A stretch of DNA of 64,000 nt from Lunularia cruciata (lineage: Eukaryota > Streptophyta > Marchantiopsida > Lunulariales > Lunulariaceae). This document shows positions 22,628-33,740 of this stretch, in pieces. The notes under the pieces were generated by a model, which was not told the origin of the DNA, searched no databases, and was given only the letters and a program-made list of their open reading frames with translations. The position numbers and the translations under genes were made by a program. Within the stretch, counting starts at the first letter, position 1. Every line of letters begins with the position of its first letter. The stretch is from contig OX419758.1 in the NCBI GenBank assembly GCA_948567375.1, positions 55,309,001-55,373,000 on the forward strand. Reading direction: 5' to 3'.

Positions 22628-23463
22628 TCTCTAGAAGGCAAGATAATGTTCCGCGTTCAATTCTACATTAGGCAGAAGGAGGCTATGAGAGCTCACTTGG
22701 AGAGAACATTAGGAGAGGAGAGGGCTGAACTTATGTTAGAGAACCAAGATCCATTTGTATACCATGTTGTTCATTATGATGTCTTTCAGGTGATTTTGTA
22801 CATCTTGTACACATGAGAGGAATGGGAGAGATTGTGTGAGATGGATTGCAGATTTCGGAGATTAAGGTGATTTTGGGTAAAATCTCAAGTTTAAGATCTG
22901 GATTTGAAATTTCTAGACATGATAGCTTAGGTTATCTTTCAGTTATCACTCTTAAAATTATTGTGAGAGCTACTATGCACATTGGGCTAGAATTTTTGAA
23001 AGTTGATAGGGTAAAGTGCTCCTACAATTGCATGCTCTTTGGAAAATTGTACATAGTCTGCCATTTTTTCAATTTTTAGTGAATTGTCCCTAAAATTTTT
23101 GAGGAACTTCAGTGCATTGTATTCTACCTGCTGCCACAAAAATTAGAGAGAGATTGTTCTTGCCAAAGGAGTTATGAGTTTTTGAAGTGAGTGGGGTGGT
23201 TTTCAGACCAAATCTGAAATATGGGTGCTGAATAGAAAGATGTCAAGGCCAAATGGTTTGATAAAAACATCTGAAATTTTGCAAGGAGGGACGCCCTAGA
23301 GTTGTGATCAAGTGTGCAAAATTTTAGAGGACTATGACATACCCGTTGAGAGATTTGAGTGACATTGTGAGGAAGGGTCAATACTGCAGAGTGAAGATCT
23401 CATGCATGAGAAGTTTGAGATCAACAAAAAGCATGTTTGAGTGTTTAGATTCATCTTGGGAAC
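22628..23463 (+). other. Leader region of alpha copy C
   Basis: Conserved noncoding leader, alignable with the copy B leader. No domain is visible. Confidence 0.6.
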
Positions 23464-23937
23464 ATGGAGGGTCATCAAGAGTGGGAATTGAGACTATGCA
23501 AGGTTCCCCAAGGGTTTGAGGTGATTGTAGAGGTTGATTTGAGGAAAAGAGAGTTTACAATAGAATTTGAAGAGAGTGTTGAGAGGATCCAAAAACCAAC
23601 ACCACTTGGAGGAAAGAGTGAGTCTAAGTGCTTTCTGTGTGGAGAAAAGGGACATAAGGCAATTTCATGTCCATTGACCTTTAATTGCAAGAGATTGAGT
23701 GAAAGGAGAGGCTTACTTGACTTGGGTTTGCATGTTGGACCTTCTTCACCAAGATTGGGAGGGAGAAGATCTAAGACCAAGGAGTTGTGTGAGGTTTGTG
23801 GAGTTGAAGGACTTCCAAAAAGACATGAGTGTAGTGGAGTAAAATCACTTTTGGAGACTTTGGTGAAGGATCTTGGAGAGAGTCTTAGTACAGCTACAGA
23901 AATACTACCACCTTCATTAGTTAGTTCTCAAGATTAG
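23464..23937 (+). CDS. Alpha C ORF1, 157-aa zinc-knuckle accessory protein (open)
   Basis: This is the only fully open ORF1 in the window. It starts MEGHQEWELRLCKVPQGFEV. Residues about 50-75 contain CFLCGEKGHKAISC, a C-x2-C-x4-H-x4-C knuckle. Residues about 100-120 contain CEVCGVEGLPKRHEC, a possible second metal site. It ends SSQD and lies about 220 bp upstream of gag, in the same transcript. A knuckle protein separate from gag suggests RNA or cDNA binding, but this is inference from the motif. Expression and start codon are unproven. Confidence 0.65.
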   Translation: MEGHQEWELRLCKVPQGFEVIVEVDLRKREFTIEFEESVERIQKPTPLGGKSESKCFLCGEKGHKAISCPLTFNCKRLSERRGLLDLGLHVGPSSPRLGGRRSKTKELCEVCGVEGLPKRHECSGVKSLLETLVKDLGESLSTATEILPPSLVSSQD

Positions 23938-24028
23938 TGATGGAGATAATCTTTCAACTTATGGATAAACTATCCATGAGGGTTAGATTAATATGCACTC
24001 TAGGATTTGATGTTGCTATAGAAATCTT

Positions 24029-27000
24029 GGAACAACCTTGGGTGGATTACTCTCAAATGGTGTTAGTCATGTATATACTCTATTAGTTATAGAGTGAGAG
24101 AAAAGAAAAGAGAAAAAAAAGAAAAATTGAGAGAAGAGAAAGATAGTGAGGGTTAAGATGGGGAAACTTCCGGTTTTCTTTGGCAATGATGGACAAGATG
24201 TGAAGGCCTTTGTGAGAGACTTCAAGAGATCTTTCTTAGGAAACAATGAGAGGAGGAAGAATGAGTGGGCCTCATTATTACCAAATTTCTTTGAGGATGC
24301 AGCACTTACATGGTATGAGTCAGAATACCAAAAGAGAGAGAGGAGAGATGGGGAAGAGGAGTCTTGGGACACTTGACTTTAGCACTCATTGAGAACTTTC
24401 TTCCTGATGAGAGTTATTAGAGATTGATGAGTGAGGTTACATTTCTCAAGCAAGGAGATGGAGAGAAAGTGAGAGTCTACGTGGAAAGAGTGGAAAACTT
24501 AGAGTCCAAATTTCACATAGTGTTGAGGAAGGGTGGGGATGATGTGGAGACTACAATGATTTAGCATAGGGGCTATACTCACCAAGAATTTTGTGGGAGG
24601 GTTGAGACCACAAATTAGAAGCAAGGTGAGATATGAGAAACCTTCTTCCAAGGTGGAAGCTATCAAGATCGCAATTCATATGGAGGAGAGTTTGGAAGGG
24701 GATGAGAGTGATTTGGTGGTGAAGGAGGTTGTGCATCCTCCTGAAAGCTACAAGTAAGGTGGAACTTTTGATATTTTGGTGACAAGGGTTGCACCACAAG
24801 TAGTAGTTGCTCCAATTCTTGCACCTCCACCAAAGTATCCACTTCAAACCATCACAGAACAACTTGCGGATCTCAAGATCAATGTGCAGCAACTATGGGA
24901 GAAGAGAGAGGTGGATCAAAATGTAGGGAGAGGGCCTAGGAGTTATGGAAACTATCTATATAGAGGAGTTCAACCAGCCAACAATTTCAATGATAGTTAT
25001 TGTTTTGGTTGTGGAGGAAGAGGCCATATCCAAAGGAATTGCCCAAATTCCACTTACCATGGAGGAAGGGGTTATGAGGGAGCCACTAGAGGGAAAGAGG
25101 GAGGTAGTGAAACCCAAGTGGCTCCTAATCCCAACAAAGGTAAGGGGATAGCATCCATAGATGTGGTTGAGAGCAAGTATGAGAAGGGAGAGTGCTCAAA
25201 CTCCAAGGGTCTTAATTTGGAGCTTTTGGCACAAGAGAAAAAGAGAGCTCGTTTTGTAGAGGATGTTCACTCTTCTCAAGGATTTACTTCAAGCAAGGAT
25301 ACTCCTATGTCTACTAGGAGCACTCGCACCCCAACATCATCAACAACAAAGAATCCAAGGAAGAAGTTGGGGATGGAGGACTTCTTGATCTCAAAGCAAC
25401 AATAAAACTACAATGTGTTGGAGGATGTTGGTAGTCACAAGGCTAACATCACATTGGGCCAATTAATTGCTTTGAACCCTACCTTGAGAAACCAGCTTAG
25501 AGGTGGTTTGAGATCTACAAGAAGCAAGAAGAAGAAGAAGGCAAAAGCTCCAATATCAATGGGGGTGGTGGATGCCAAGCCAACACCATGGGAGGCTTGT
25601 GAATATGCCTCCAAGATTGATATGAGAGTGAATGGTCACAACATCAAGGATGCATTGGTTGATGGAGGATCAGCAGTGAATGCCATGTCAGAAAGGTTGA
25701 TGAAGAATTTGGGTTTGATACCCTCAAGATCTTGGAGCAACCTTGGGTAGATTACTCTCAAATGGTGTTAGTCATGTATATACTCTATTAGTTATAGAGT
25801 GAGAGAAAAGAAAAGAGAAAAAAATTTGAGAGAAAGAAAGATAGTGAGAGGTTAAGATGGGGAAACTTCCGGTTTTCTTTGGCAAGGATGGAGAAGATGT
25901 GGAGGCCTTTGTGAGAGACTTCAAGAGATCTTGCATAGGAAACAATGAGAGGAGGAAGAATGAGTGGGCCTCATTATTACCAAATTTCTTTGAGGATGCA
26001 GCACTTACATGGTATGAGTCAGAATACCAAAAGAGAGAGAGGAGAGATGGGGAAGAGGAGTCTTGGGACACTTGACTTTAGCACTCATTGAGAACTTTCT
26101 TCCTGATGAGAGTTATGAGAGATTGATGAGTGAGGTTACATTTCTCAAGCAAGGAGATGGAGAGAAAGTGAGAGTCTACGTGGAAAGAGTGGAAAACTTA
26201 GAGTCCAAATTTCACATAGTGTTGAGGAAGGGTGGGGATGATGTGGAGACTACAATGATTTAGCATAGGGGCTATACTCACTAAGAATTTTGTGGGAGGG
26301 TTGAGACCACAAATTAGAAGCAAGGTGAGATATGAGAAACCTTCTTCCAAGGTTGAAGCTATCAAGATCGCAATTCATATGGAGGAGAGTTTGGAAGGGG
26401 ATGAGAGTGATTTGGTGGTAAAGGAGGTTGTGCATCCTCCTCAAGGCTACAAGTAAGGTGGAACTTCTGATACTTTGGTGGAAAGGGTTGCACCACAAGT
26501 AGTGGTTGCTCCAATTCTTGCACCTCCACCAAAAGATCCACTTCAAACCATCACAGAACAACTTGTGGATCTCAAGATCAATGTGGTGCAACTATGGGCA
26601 AAGAGAGAGGTAGATCAGAATGTAGGGAGAGGGCCTAGGAGTTATGGAAACTATCCATATAGAGGAGGCCAACCAGCCAACAATTTCAATGATAGTTATT
26701 GTTTTGGTTGTGGAGGAAGAGGCCATATCCAAAGGAATTGCCCAAATTCCACTTACCATGGAGGAAGGGGTTATGAGGGAGCCACTAGAGGGAAAGAGGG
26801 AGGTAGTGAAACCCAAGTGGCTCCTAATCCCAACAAAGGTAAGGGGATAGCATCCATAGATGTGGTTGAGAGCAAGTATGAGAAGGGAGAGTGCTCAAAC
26901 TCCAAGGGTCTTAATTTGGAGCTTTTGGCACAAGAGAAAAAGAGAGCTCGTTTTGTAGAGGATGTTCACTCTTCTCAAGGATTTACTTCAAGCAAGGATA

Positions 27001-27432
27001 CTCCTATGTCTACTAGGAGCACTCGCACCCCAACATCATCAACAACAAAGAATCCAAGGAAGAAGTTGGGGATGGAGGACTTCTTGATCTCAAAGCAACA
27101 ATGGAACTACAATGTGTTGGAGGATGTTGGTAGTCACAAGGCTAACATCACATTGGGCCAATTAATTGCTTTGAACCCTACCTTGAGAAACCAGCTTAGA
27201 GGTGGTTTGAGATCTACAAGAAGCAAGAAGAAGAAGAAGGCAAAAGCTCCAATATCAATGGGGGTGGTGGATGCCAAGCCAACACCATGGGAGGCTTGTG
27301 AATATGCCTCCAAGATTGATATGAGAGTGAATGGTCACAACATCAAGGATGCATTGGTTGATGGAGGATCAGCAGTGAATGCCATGTCAGAAAGGTTGAT
27401 GAAGAATTTGGGTTTGATACCCTCAAGATCTT
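24029..27432 (+). repeat. Tandem duplication of the gag region in alpha copy C
   Basis: Unit 1 is about 24029-25733 and unit 2 about 25734-27432, each near 1.70 kb. The junction falls at ATCTT, shared by CCCTCAAGATCTT in the protease and GAAATCTTGGAGCAACC upstream of gag. The units are close but not identical, so two gag copies sit in one element. Confidence 0.88.
24158..25735 (+). pseudogene. Alpha C gag, first copy (decayed)
   Basis: It starts MGKLPVFFGNDGQDVKAFVR. It shares with copy B the frameshift at SWDT, the TAG in ESY*RLMSE, the TAG after TTM and the TAA after SYK. The zinc knuckle CFGCGGRGHIQRNC is intact near 25000-25045. A TAA replaces the Trp codon after ISKQQ near 25404. The frame runs into the start of the protease and is cut at the duplication junction. 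Confidence 0.85.
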
Positions 27433-27473
27433 CAACATTTGCGGTGAGCATGGCAAACAAGCAACAAGTTTGA
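25857..27473 (+). pseudogene. Alpha C gag, second copy, with protease start
   Basis: It starts MGKLPVFFGKDGEDVEAFVR, a variant closer to copies A, D and F. It keeps the SWDT frameshift and the TAG after TTM, but lacks the ESY stop of the first copy. From 26475 the frame is open for 332 codons through the CCHC knuckle and ALVDGGSAVNAM, ending at TGA after KQQV. Confidence 0.83.
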
Positions 27474-27840
27474 CCAATAGGGGTGATGGATAAAGTGGTA
27501 GTTTCAGTTATGGCAGTTCAAAATCTCATGACTTTCTAAGTCTTGAAAAATTCAAGCTATGACTTACTTCTTGGGAGGCCATGGTTGAGAGCCGCACGCA
27601 CAACTGAAAGATGGCACAAAGGGTACTTGAGGATTGGGCCCTTAAAACCATAGGGTCATAGTTCGTGTGACTAACACCACCAACACTTCACAGTCAGATA
27701 CACCATCTTCTGATTATTGGGAATCAGATTCTGAAGAAGGAGCTTTAGGTGTGGACACAAGCATGGAGGAGGAGACTTCCACGGAGGAGGATGAATCTGA
27801 ATCTGATTCAGATGTGTATCCCTTTGCACCTAAGCCAGAG
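27474..27840 (+). pseudogene. Alpha C protease C-terminal part (decayed)
   Basis: It contains the TAA in MTF*VLKNSS near 27538, then LLLGRPWLRAARTTERWHKG. The linker toward RT follows in another frame (SSDYWESDSEEGALGVDTSM). Confidence 0.7.
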
Positions 27841-30667
27841 GTTTTAAAGGACCCAGACAAATCACCATTGACACTTGAGGAGGTAGAGAGAAGGTTAGCT
27901 ACCCTCAAGTATGGCCCAAATGTTACCAAGGAGGAGAAGGTGAGATTTGAGGAGATTTTCCACAAGTTCATCCATGTGTTTGCTTTTACTTACAAGGATT
28001 TGAAGGAAGTCACCTTGGAGGAGCACAAGATAGAGGTGGAGTCACATGCAAGACCAATCTGCCAAAAGCAATGTCGCATTAGCCCACCAATATCTTTGGT
28101 TGTGAAGGAGGAGATTGATAAGCTCAAGGGGGCTGGATTTATCTTTGAGGTGGAGAATTCACAATGGGTGTCTCCAATTGTCATTGTGAAGAAAAAAAAT
28201 GTAAGCTTCGGGTATGTGTGGATTACAAGAAGCTAAATGTTGTTACCAAGAAGGACTATTACCCATTGCCATTCATTGATGAGATCTTGGAGGAGGTTGC
28301 AGGTCATGAGAAGTACAGTTTTGGAGATGGTTATAGTGGATACACCAAATCAAGATTGCACCAAAGCATCAACAACTCACCACGTTCACCACACCTTGGG
28401 GAACTTACGCTTTCAAGGTCATGCCTTTTGGGCTTTGCAATGCTCCAGCCACATTCCAACAGTTCATGAACAAGGTATTTGAACCTTTCATTGAGAAATT
28501 TGTGAGAGACTTCATTGATGACTTTTGTGTCTATGGGAGCAAGGAGGAGCATTTTGAGCACCTAATCAAAGTCTTGCAACGCTTGGATGAGGCAAATGCA
28601 TCACTCAACCCAAAGAAGTGCATTTTTGGATGTGAAGAAGGTCTACTTTTGGGGCACATCATCTTCAAGGATGGAATAGCAATTGATCCTGAGAAGGTGA
28701 GGAAAATCTCAAACCTTCCATTCCCTTCAAGCTTGACAAAGTTACGACAATTCTTGGGGATGGTTGGGTACTAAAGGAGGTTCATCTTCTCATTTTCCAA
28801 CAAGGCTTATGCATTGACCATCTACATGAAGAAGGGTGTAGATTACATGGTGATTTTGGAAGACAAGGATGCTCTCAAAGCTTTTGAGGAGCTCAAGCAA
28901 TCCCTTGTTGTAGCTCCAATTCTTGCTAAACCTAATTGGAGTAAGACTTTCATCCTCTACATTGATGCTTCTAATGTAGCTATAGGATGCACTCTTAGTC
29001 AATTAGACCAAGATGGGCATGATCATCCAATAGCTTATGCTAGTAGGCAGATGGTTTCAACAGAGAAGAACTACTCTGTCACGGAGAGAGAAGGGTTGGC
29101 AGTGATATTTGGTCTCAAGAAGTTTGGACACTACTTGATTGGAGGGAAAGCCACCATTGTCACGGATCACAAAGCTTTGAAGTACATCTTCAACAAGCCA
29201 AATGTTGAAGGGAGACTAGCAAGGTGGATGATACTCTTGTCTGAGTATGACTACACCATTGAGGATAGACCAGGAAAGAAACATGCAAATGCTGATTTGT
29301 TATCTAGAGCCTATGATCATGATGGAGATGAGCCAGTGGATGATTCCTTCCCGGATGAGGAGCTCATGACAATCTCAATCACTCAAGAGGTTCCAATGGA
29401 GTACAAGGAGATTGTGGATTTTGTGACAAGAGGTAACTATCTAGAAGGGATGCATGTTAGGGAGAGGAAGGCCCTTGCAGCAAGATCTAGACCTTACACA
29501 ATGGTGGAGGATATTCTTTTTCACCAAGGAGCAGATGGTCTACTTTGAAGAGCAGTGGGTAAAGAAGAGTCTATCCTACTCATAAAGGAGTTTCATGAAG
29601 GTTTAGTATGTGGAGGACACTTTGCAGGAAAGGTGACTGCTTTCAGGATTCTAGATGCAGGTTACCATTGGAGAGGGATTTTCAAGGATTGTCTTGATTA
29701 CTGCAAAACTTGTCATGTTTGTCAAGCTTTTGCTAGAAAATCTACTTCCACTCCACCACTTAGATCAATTCCATTGCTAGGACCTTTTGAGAAGTGGGGA
29801 ATTGATTTTGTAGGACCTCTCAATAGAACCCCAAGGAACAATCGGTACATTGTGGTAGTTATTGATAACCTTACTAAGTGGGTTGAGGCTAGACCATTGA
29901 GGGACAAGAATGAAGATGAAGTGGGTAGATTTCTTTATGAACGCATTAATACTAGGTTTGGATGCCCTTTGGAGTTGGTTTCTGATAGAGGAGGAGAGTT
30001 TACAGGAAGTATTACTACAGCCATGCTACGACATTTCTCTATCACACATAGAGTGACTACATCCTATAAGCCAAATTCCAATGGCTTGGCAGAGAAAACC
30101 AATCAGACCTTTTGCATGATGTTGGCCAAAGATGCAGAAATGGAGGGGGCTAAACATCATTGGGACAAGAAGATTCATGCCGTTTTGTGGGAGTATAGGA
30201 CAACCATGAAGACTTCCACCGGATATTCTCCATTTCAATTGGTATATGGTATTAAGTCTACCTTACCTATTCACTTTGATCTTCCTACCTTCCAAAGCAT
30301 TCATAGGAGATTGAAGAAAGCACAAGGAGGTGATGCAGAGAAGTCAAGGAAGGATCAACTCATGGAGTTGGAAGAGGCAAGAGCAATTGCTATGGTTCGA
30401 GTGGAGCAAGCCCAAAGGAAAAAAAAGGAGAGCTATGACAAGAGGCAAGGCAAGAAGAAGGTGGAGACTTTCAAAGAAGGTGATTGGGTAATGTTGTTTG
30501 ATTCCATTCGATTCAAGAGAGTGCAAAAGAAGTTTTTGCCTAAGTACTTTGGACCTTTCATAGTGGAGAAGGTGTGGGGCAATTACACCTATGATCTCAA
30601 GGAGTTGAGAGGAAGACACTTTGATAGGATTAACCATGATAAGTTGAAGAGGTACCATAGAAGGTAG
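27841..30667 (+). pseudogene. Alpha C pol: RT, RNase H, integrase (near complete, several breaks)
   Basis: RT begins before FIHVFAFTYKDLKEVTLEEH. A frameshift lies at about 28200 and another near 28340. The active-site block is FVRDFIDDFCVYGS. A TAA follows MVGY near 28773. RNase H shows LYIDASNVAIG and VTDHKALKYI. A TGA lies at the RNase H to integrase join (GLL, 29546). Integrase 29555-30667 is open: HHCC (GGHFAGK ... YCKTCHVCQ), D in WGIDFVGPL, then DRGGEF and, 35 residues on, the Glu of NGLAEKTNQ. The C-terminus is KYFGPFIVEKVWGNYTYDL and the frame stops at YHRR. No chromodomain follows. Confidence 0.9.
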
Positions 30668-30695
30668 AGAGACCTTCACTTTGAGGACAAAGTGA

Positions 30696-30715
30696 AAACT
30701 TAGTCCGGGGTTAAA
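30696..30715 (+). other. Polypurine tract of alpha copy C
   Basis: The sequence ACTTAGTCCGGGGTTAAA lies directly before the 3' LTR. Its GGGGTTAAA core is shared with copies A and F. Confidence 0.65.
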
Positions 30716-31407
30716 TGTAACACCCATTTGTGCATGTGTGTGGTATTGTGATATTGAGCTTGGTGTTACAAGTACTTAAGAGATGTTATTTATATAGAGA
30801 TAAAGGATGGTTCTATATTTGTCATCGTTAGCTAAAGTTAGTCATAGCTAAGATAGAGGGGACCTTACTTTAGAGGAAGTAGAAAAGATGAGCACCACTA
30901 TTTTGGATTTTAGTGTGTCGACTTGGTATTATTCCTAGGTGTTTGGCTTTTAGGAAAGAGTTAAGAACTCTTGGGCCCGCAAGCTTTTTTGTTTTGGATT
31001 CTTCTTTAGTCCAAGGATAGCCCATGTGAAGGAATCCTTGACTTAGTGGTTGGGTCAAGATAAGACCACATGCTTAGGAGAATATGCCCATGTGAATGGA
31101 TATTCCTTTCTACTTTTTGACTTTACTTGACTTTTAGTCTAGTAACTTGAGTTACTATGGTAATTAGTAACTTTGGTATGTAACTATTTCACAAGTATAT
31201 AAACAAGGGGTGAGGGGGTACTCATCATCCTTTCATTTGCAACTATCTCTCTCTCATTGAGTTCTCTAGTGAGCAATGTCTTGAGTCTTGGAGTGTTAGC
31301 CTTGGAGGAGTATGATGGAGTTGGAGTTCATTGCCTTCTTAGTCCATGGTGCGCTACCATAATAGCCATCAGAGGTTCATCCTGAGTGAGAGACAGGCCG
31401 GCTCACA
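30716..31407 (+). repeat. 3' LTR closing the alpha compound (692 bp)
   Basis: It begins TGTAACACCC after the polypurine tract and ends GGCTCACA. GGTC follows. It may be a hybrid of the 3' LTRs of B and C. Confidence 0.92.
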
Positions 31408-31411
31408 GGTC

Positions 31412-31865
31412 AGAGTCAAAGAATATGGAGTTGAAAGAGAGTCTAATCCAAGGAGAGGAGGAAAGAGAGATATTGCAAGTAGATGTAGTATTACAAAAGA
31501 AGATAAATGAGAATCTAAATAAAGGGGTGGAGAATAGAGATAGAATTATAGAACAAAATGCTATAGATAGGAGAAAGTAGGTAGTTATGCACAAAAGCTT
31601 AAAGGAGTTTGAGGATTCTTGATTAGAAGTCATACTTGCTATTGCAAAGATAGTTGAGATGGAGCAAGAACTTGACAATGTGAGGCAAAGTACAGAGGAG
31701 AAGAGGCAATTGTTGGTAGAGAGAGTTAACAGGGAGGTATAAGGAAGAAGAATGATTAAAAGAGATAATTTGTAGTTTGGAGGAGAACTTGATGCATAAG
31801 AAGAAGGAGAGAGAGCATTTGCAAGCGGAATTCAATGAGGAGTGGAAGATGTATCAAGAGGATTG
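31412..31865 (+). pseudogene. Gamma coiled-coil ORF, middle piece (broken)
   Basis: The codons continue those at 15374: SESKNMELKESLIQGEEERE. The whole piece is Glu, Lys and Leu rich with heptad-like spacing, consistent with a long coiled coil. It has TAG stops near 31579 and 31620. It ends in GATTG (31861-31865), the duplication of the beta insertion, and resumes at 52015. Confidence 0.6.
31861..31865. repeat. Target site duplication GATTG, left side of beta
   Basis: GATTG precedes TGTCATGCC at 31866 and is repeated at 52010-52014 after GGTAGGCA. Removing beta and one copy joins the gamma codons caa gag gat tgt gag aag gag in frame. Confidence 0.88.
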
Positions 31866-32313
31866 TGTCATGCCATTTGTAGTGTTGCATCTAGATGCTC
31901 AAACACTAGAGTCCCAATGATAGAAGTTAGAAGCATTTTGACAATTACTCATAGACTACTTTCCGATGGTCAGATTTTGTATTTGGGGGTATTGACTTCA
32001 CGGTGGGGCCCACCGTCACTTTGCACCGTTTGCACCATCAAGTGTGCCATCAGTGGGACCGTTAGGGTTCAGCCCTAGCTCAAGTCTAGGGGGTATACTC
32101 TTGAAGTGCAGCTCCATAGAGCTCACTTCTTTGATGTTGAGCCTTCGAGTTCTTGGCTATGGTGGACAGAGGCCGGCAAGCGTCACCTGGATTCTCTATG
32201 TTGGAGTGGGTGTGGCTTGACTATAATCAGTGCCCAATTGTTGGTAGTTTATAGAGTGATAGATCAAGTATGGATCTAAGTGGAGTTGAGTTGAGAGTGG
32301 TAAACAATTTGAT
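31866..32313 (+). repeat. Left terminal repeat of beta (segment Y only)
   Basis: It starts TGTCATGCCATTTGTAGTG and matches 51452-51890 (GGGGCCCACC, TGCACCGTTTGCA, AGGGTTCAGCCCTAGCT, AGAGCTCACTTCTTTGATG). The X segment seen before and after Y at the right end is absent here. Beyond 32313 the two ends diverge. Confidence 0.8.
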
Positions 32314-33740
32314 AACATCAAAGAAGTGAAGTCAGGGGGAAATTGGGTGCAAGAACTTTGAGTGTTGGTGGTATCTCATCGCTCGTTGGATCGTTGGTAG
32401 CTTGATTCAAGTTCAGTTTTCCCTAGTGTGCAAAAGCTTGTTCAATTGATGCAAATTTGGCAATAAGGCAGACGGTGTGCAGAAGTGCTGGCCAATTTTT
32501 TAGGAAAGAAGGAGCAAATTTTGAGCATTGGTTGTGATTTTGAGCTCAGAAGGCAGAACCAATTTGTTGCGAGTTGGGCTTTGAAAGTCAAATTGAAGGT
32601 GGAGTTGGGAAGCTATTCTCATGAATTTGTGATTTAGAGAGGCCCATGTTTTCAATTTGGCTTGAGTGGAAAGTTAGCGGGGGGTTTGGCAGTCAACCAA
32701 CTTTAGGGTTTATATCAAATTTTGGCCAGATTTGGAGGAGTTTTGTTGTTTGGCCAAATTTGGAGAAGTTTTGCTAGTTTGGAGGACTTTCACAAGTTTG
32801 GAGGAGTTTTGCCAATTTTGGCTTCAAGGCATAGGGCGGTGGGCTATGAAAGGCCTAGAAGGGCCAGCAAGCCAGCTAGTTTAGAGTAGATCTTGGTCAT
32901 TGGTTGGCAAAATATGCATTTCCTGCTAGATTGTGCACAATAGGGTTTGACCCCTAGATTTCTTGTTCCTAGACTGGTGCCCTAGCCAATTGGTCCACCC
33001 TCACTTGTTGTCCTAGTGATTATGCCACTATTAATCTATACACTTGTAGCTTTGGTTAGGAGAGGCAGTTGATCCTATTCTTGGTGATCCTGGTAGCTTA
33101 GAACTTAGATACAAACTTCTCTTATGTCAAATGCCAAATGGGGTTTGAGTCAGTCCCGTGTTGTTTTATGAGATGGAGGGTTTTTGTTTAGATTTCTTGT
33201 GATTGGACCCCCTCCATTCTCTACTTCATGTTTGTGCACCACGTTTGTGTGAGGTGCCTTGACTTTTGAGCATTGGTGCTCTGGTGTGCTCTCGGTAGTG
33301 AGGCTAGAGTGATGATTAGTCAAGCTACTTTTGTTTCTCTCCGGTGAGGCAAGAAGTGATGACCTATATACGTGAGAGTGCATGTTGTGATGGCAGGTTA
33401 CAATTTGCTCTTTCCCCTAGTGTAGTTATCTTGGTTAGAGTTATATTATTGGGTGGTGCTTAGTTGGTGTTGGCACTTGGTGGAGTACTTGCGGTCACGA
33501 CTTGCGATTGCAGTTTGTGGTTCCGGTTTGTTATTGCAGTTTGCGGTTGCGGTTGCGGTTGCGGTTGTGGTTACTTTGTCACATAGGAGTTCTTTGGGGA
33601 TTCTAGAGGAGATAGTGCTGCAATACGCAATGGGTTTACTCGGAGTGGTACTCATTATCAGCTTGTATCTCAGGTCCCAATGAGGAAGGAGATTGACTCT
33701 AAGTTGGAGTTTGACACAAAGTTGATTTAGTTGAGAGTGC
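32314..33740 (+). other. Beta leader, no clear gene
   Basis: Long stretch between the terminal repeat and gag. It holds a degenerate repeat of TTTGGAGGAGTTTTG (about 32735-32820) and a hexamer repeat near 33541. I see no convincing ORF or primer-binding site. Confidence 0.5.
33541..33570 (+). repeat. (TTGCGG)n microsatellite
   Basis: Four uninterrupted TTGCGG units followed by TTGTGG lie within a stretch where degenerate units extend back to about 33490. Confidence 0.85.

Larger units (their letters stand above)
15375..31407 (+). mobile_element. Alpha tandem compound: copies B and C, three LTRs, two internal regions
   Basis: The order is LTR (15375-16066), truncated internal B, LTR (21913-22604), internal C, LTR (30716-31407). 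The outer flanks are GGTC at 15371-15374 and 31408-31411, so the whole block behaves as one insertion. Internal B stops inside integrase at ATGATGTTGGCC, directly joined to the C LTR start. This fits insertion of C into B followed by recombination between the 3' ends of the two elements. Confidence 0.88.

Noticed and set aside
32360-32385. TGGTATCTCATCGC as a tRNA-iMet primer-binding site of beta
   Set aside because: Only the first seven bases fit TGGTATCAGAGC, and no CA-ending LTR stands directly before it.
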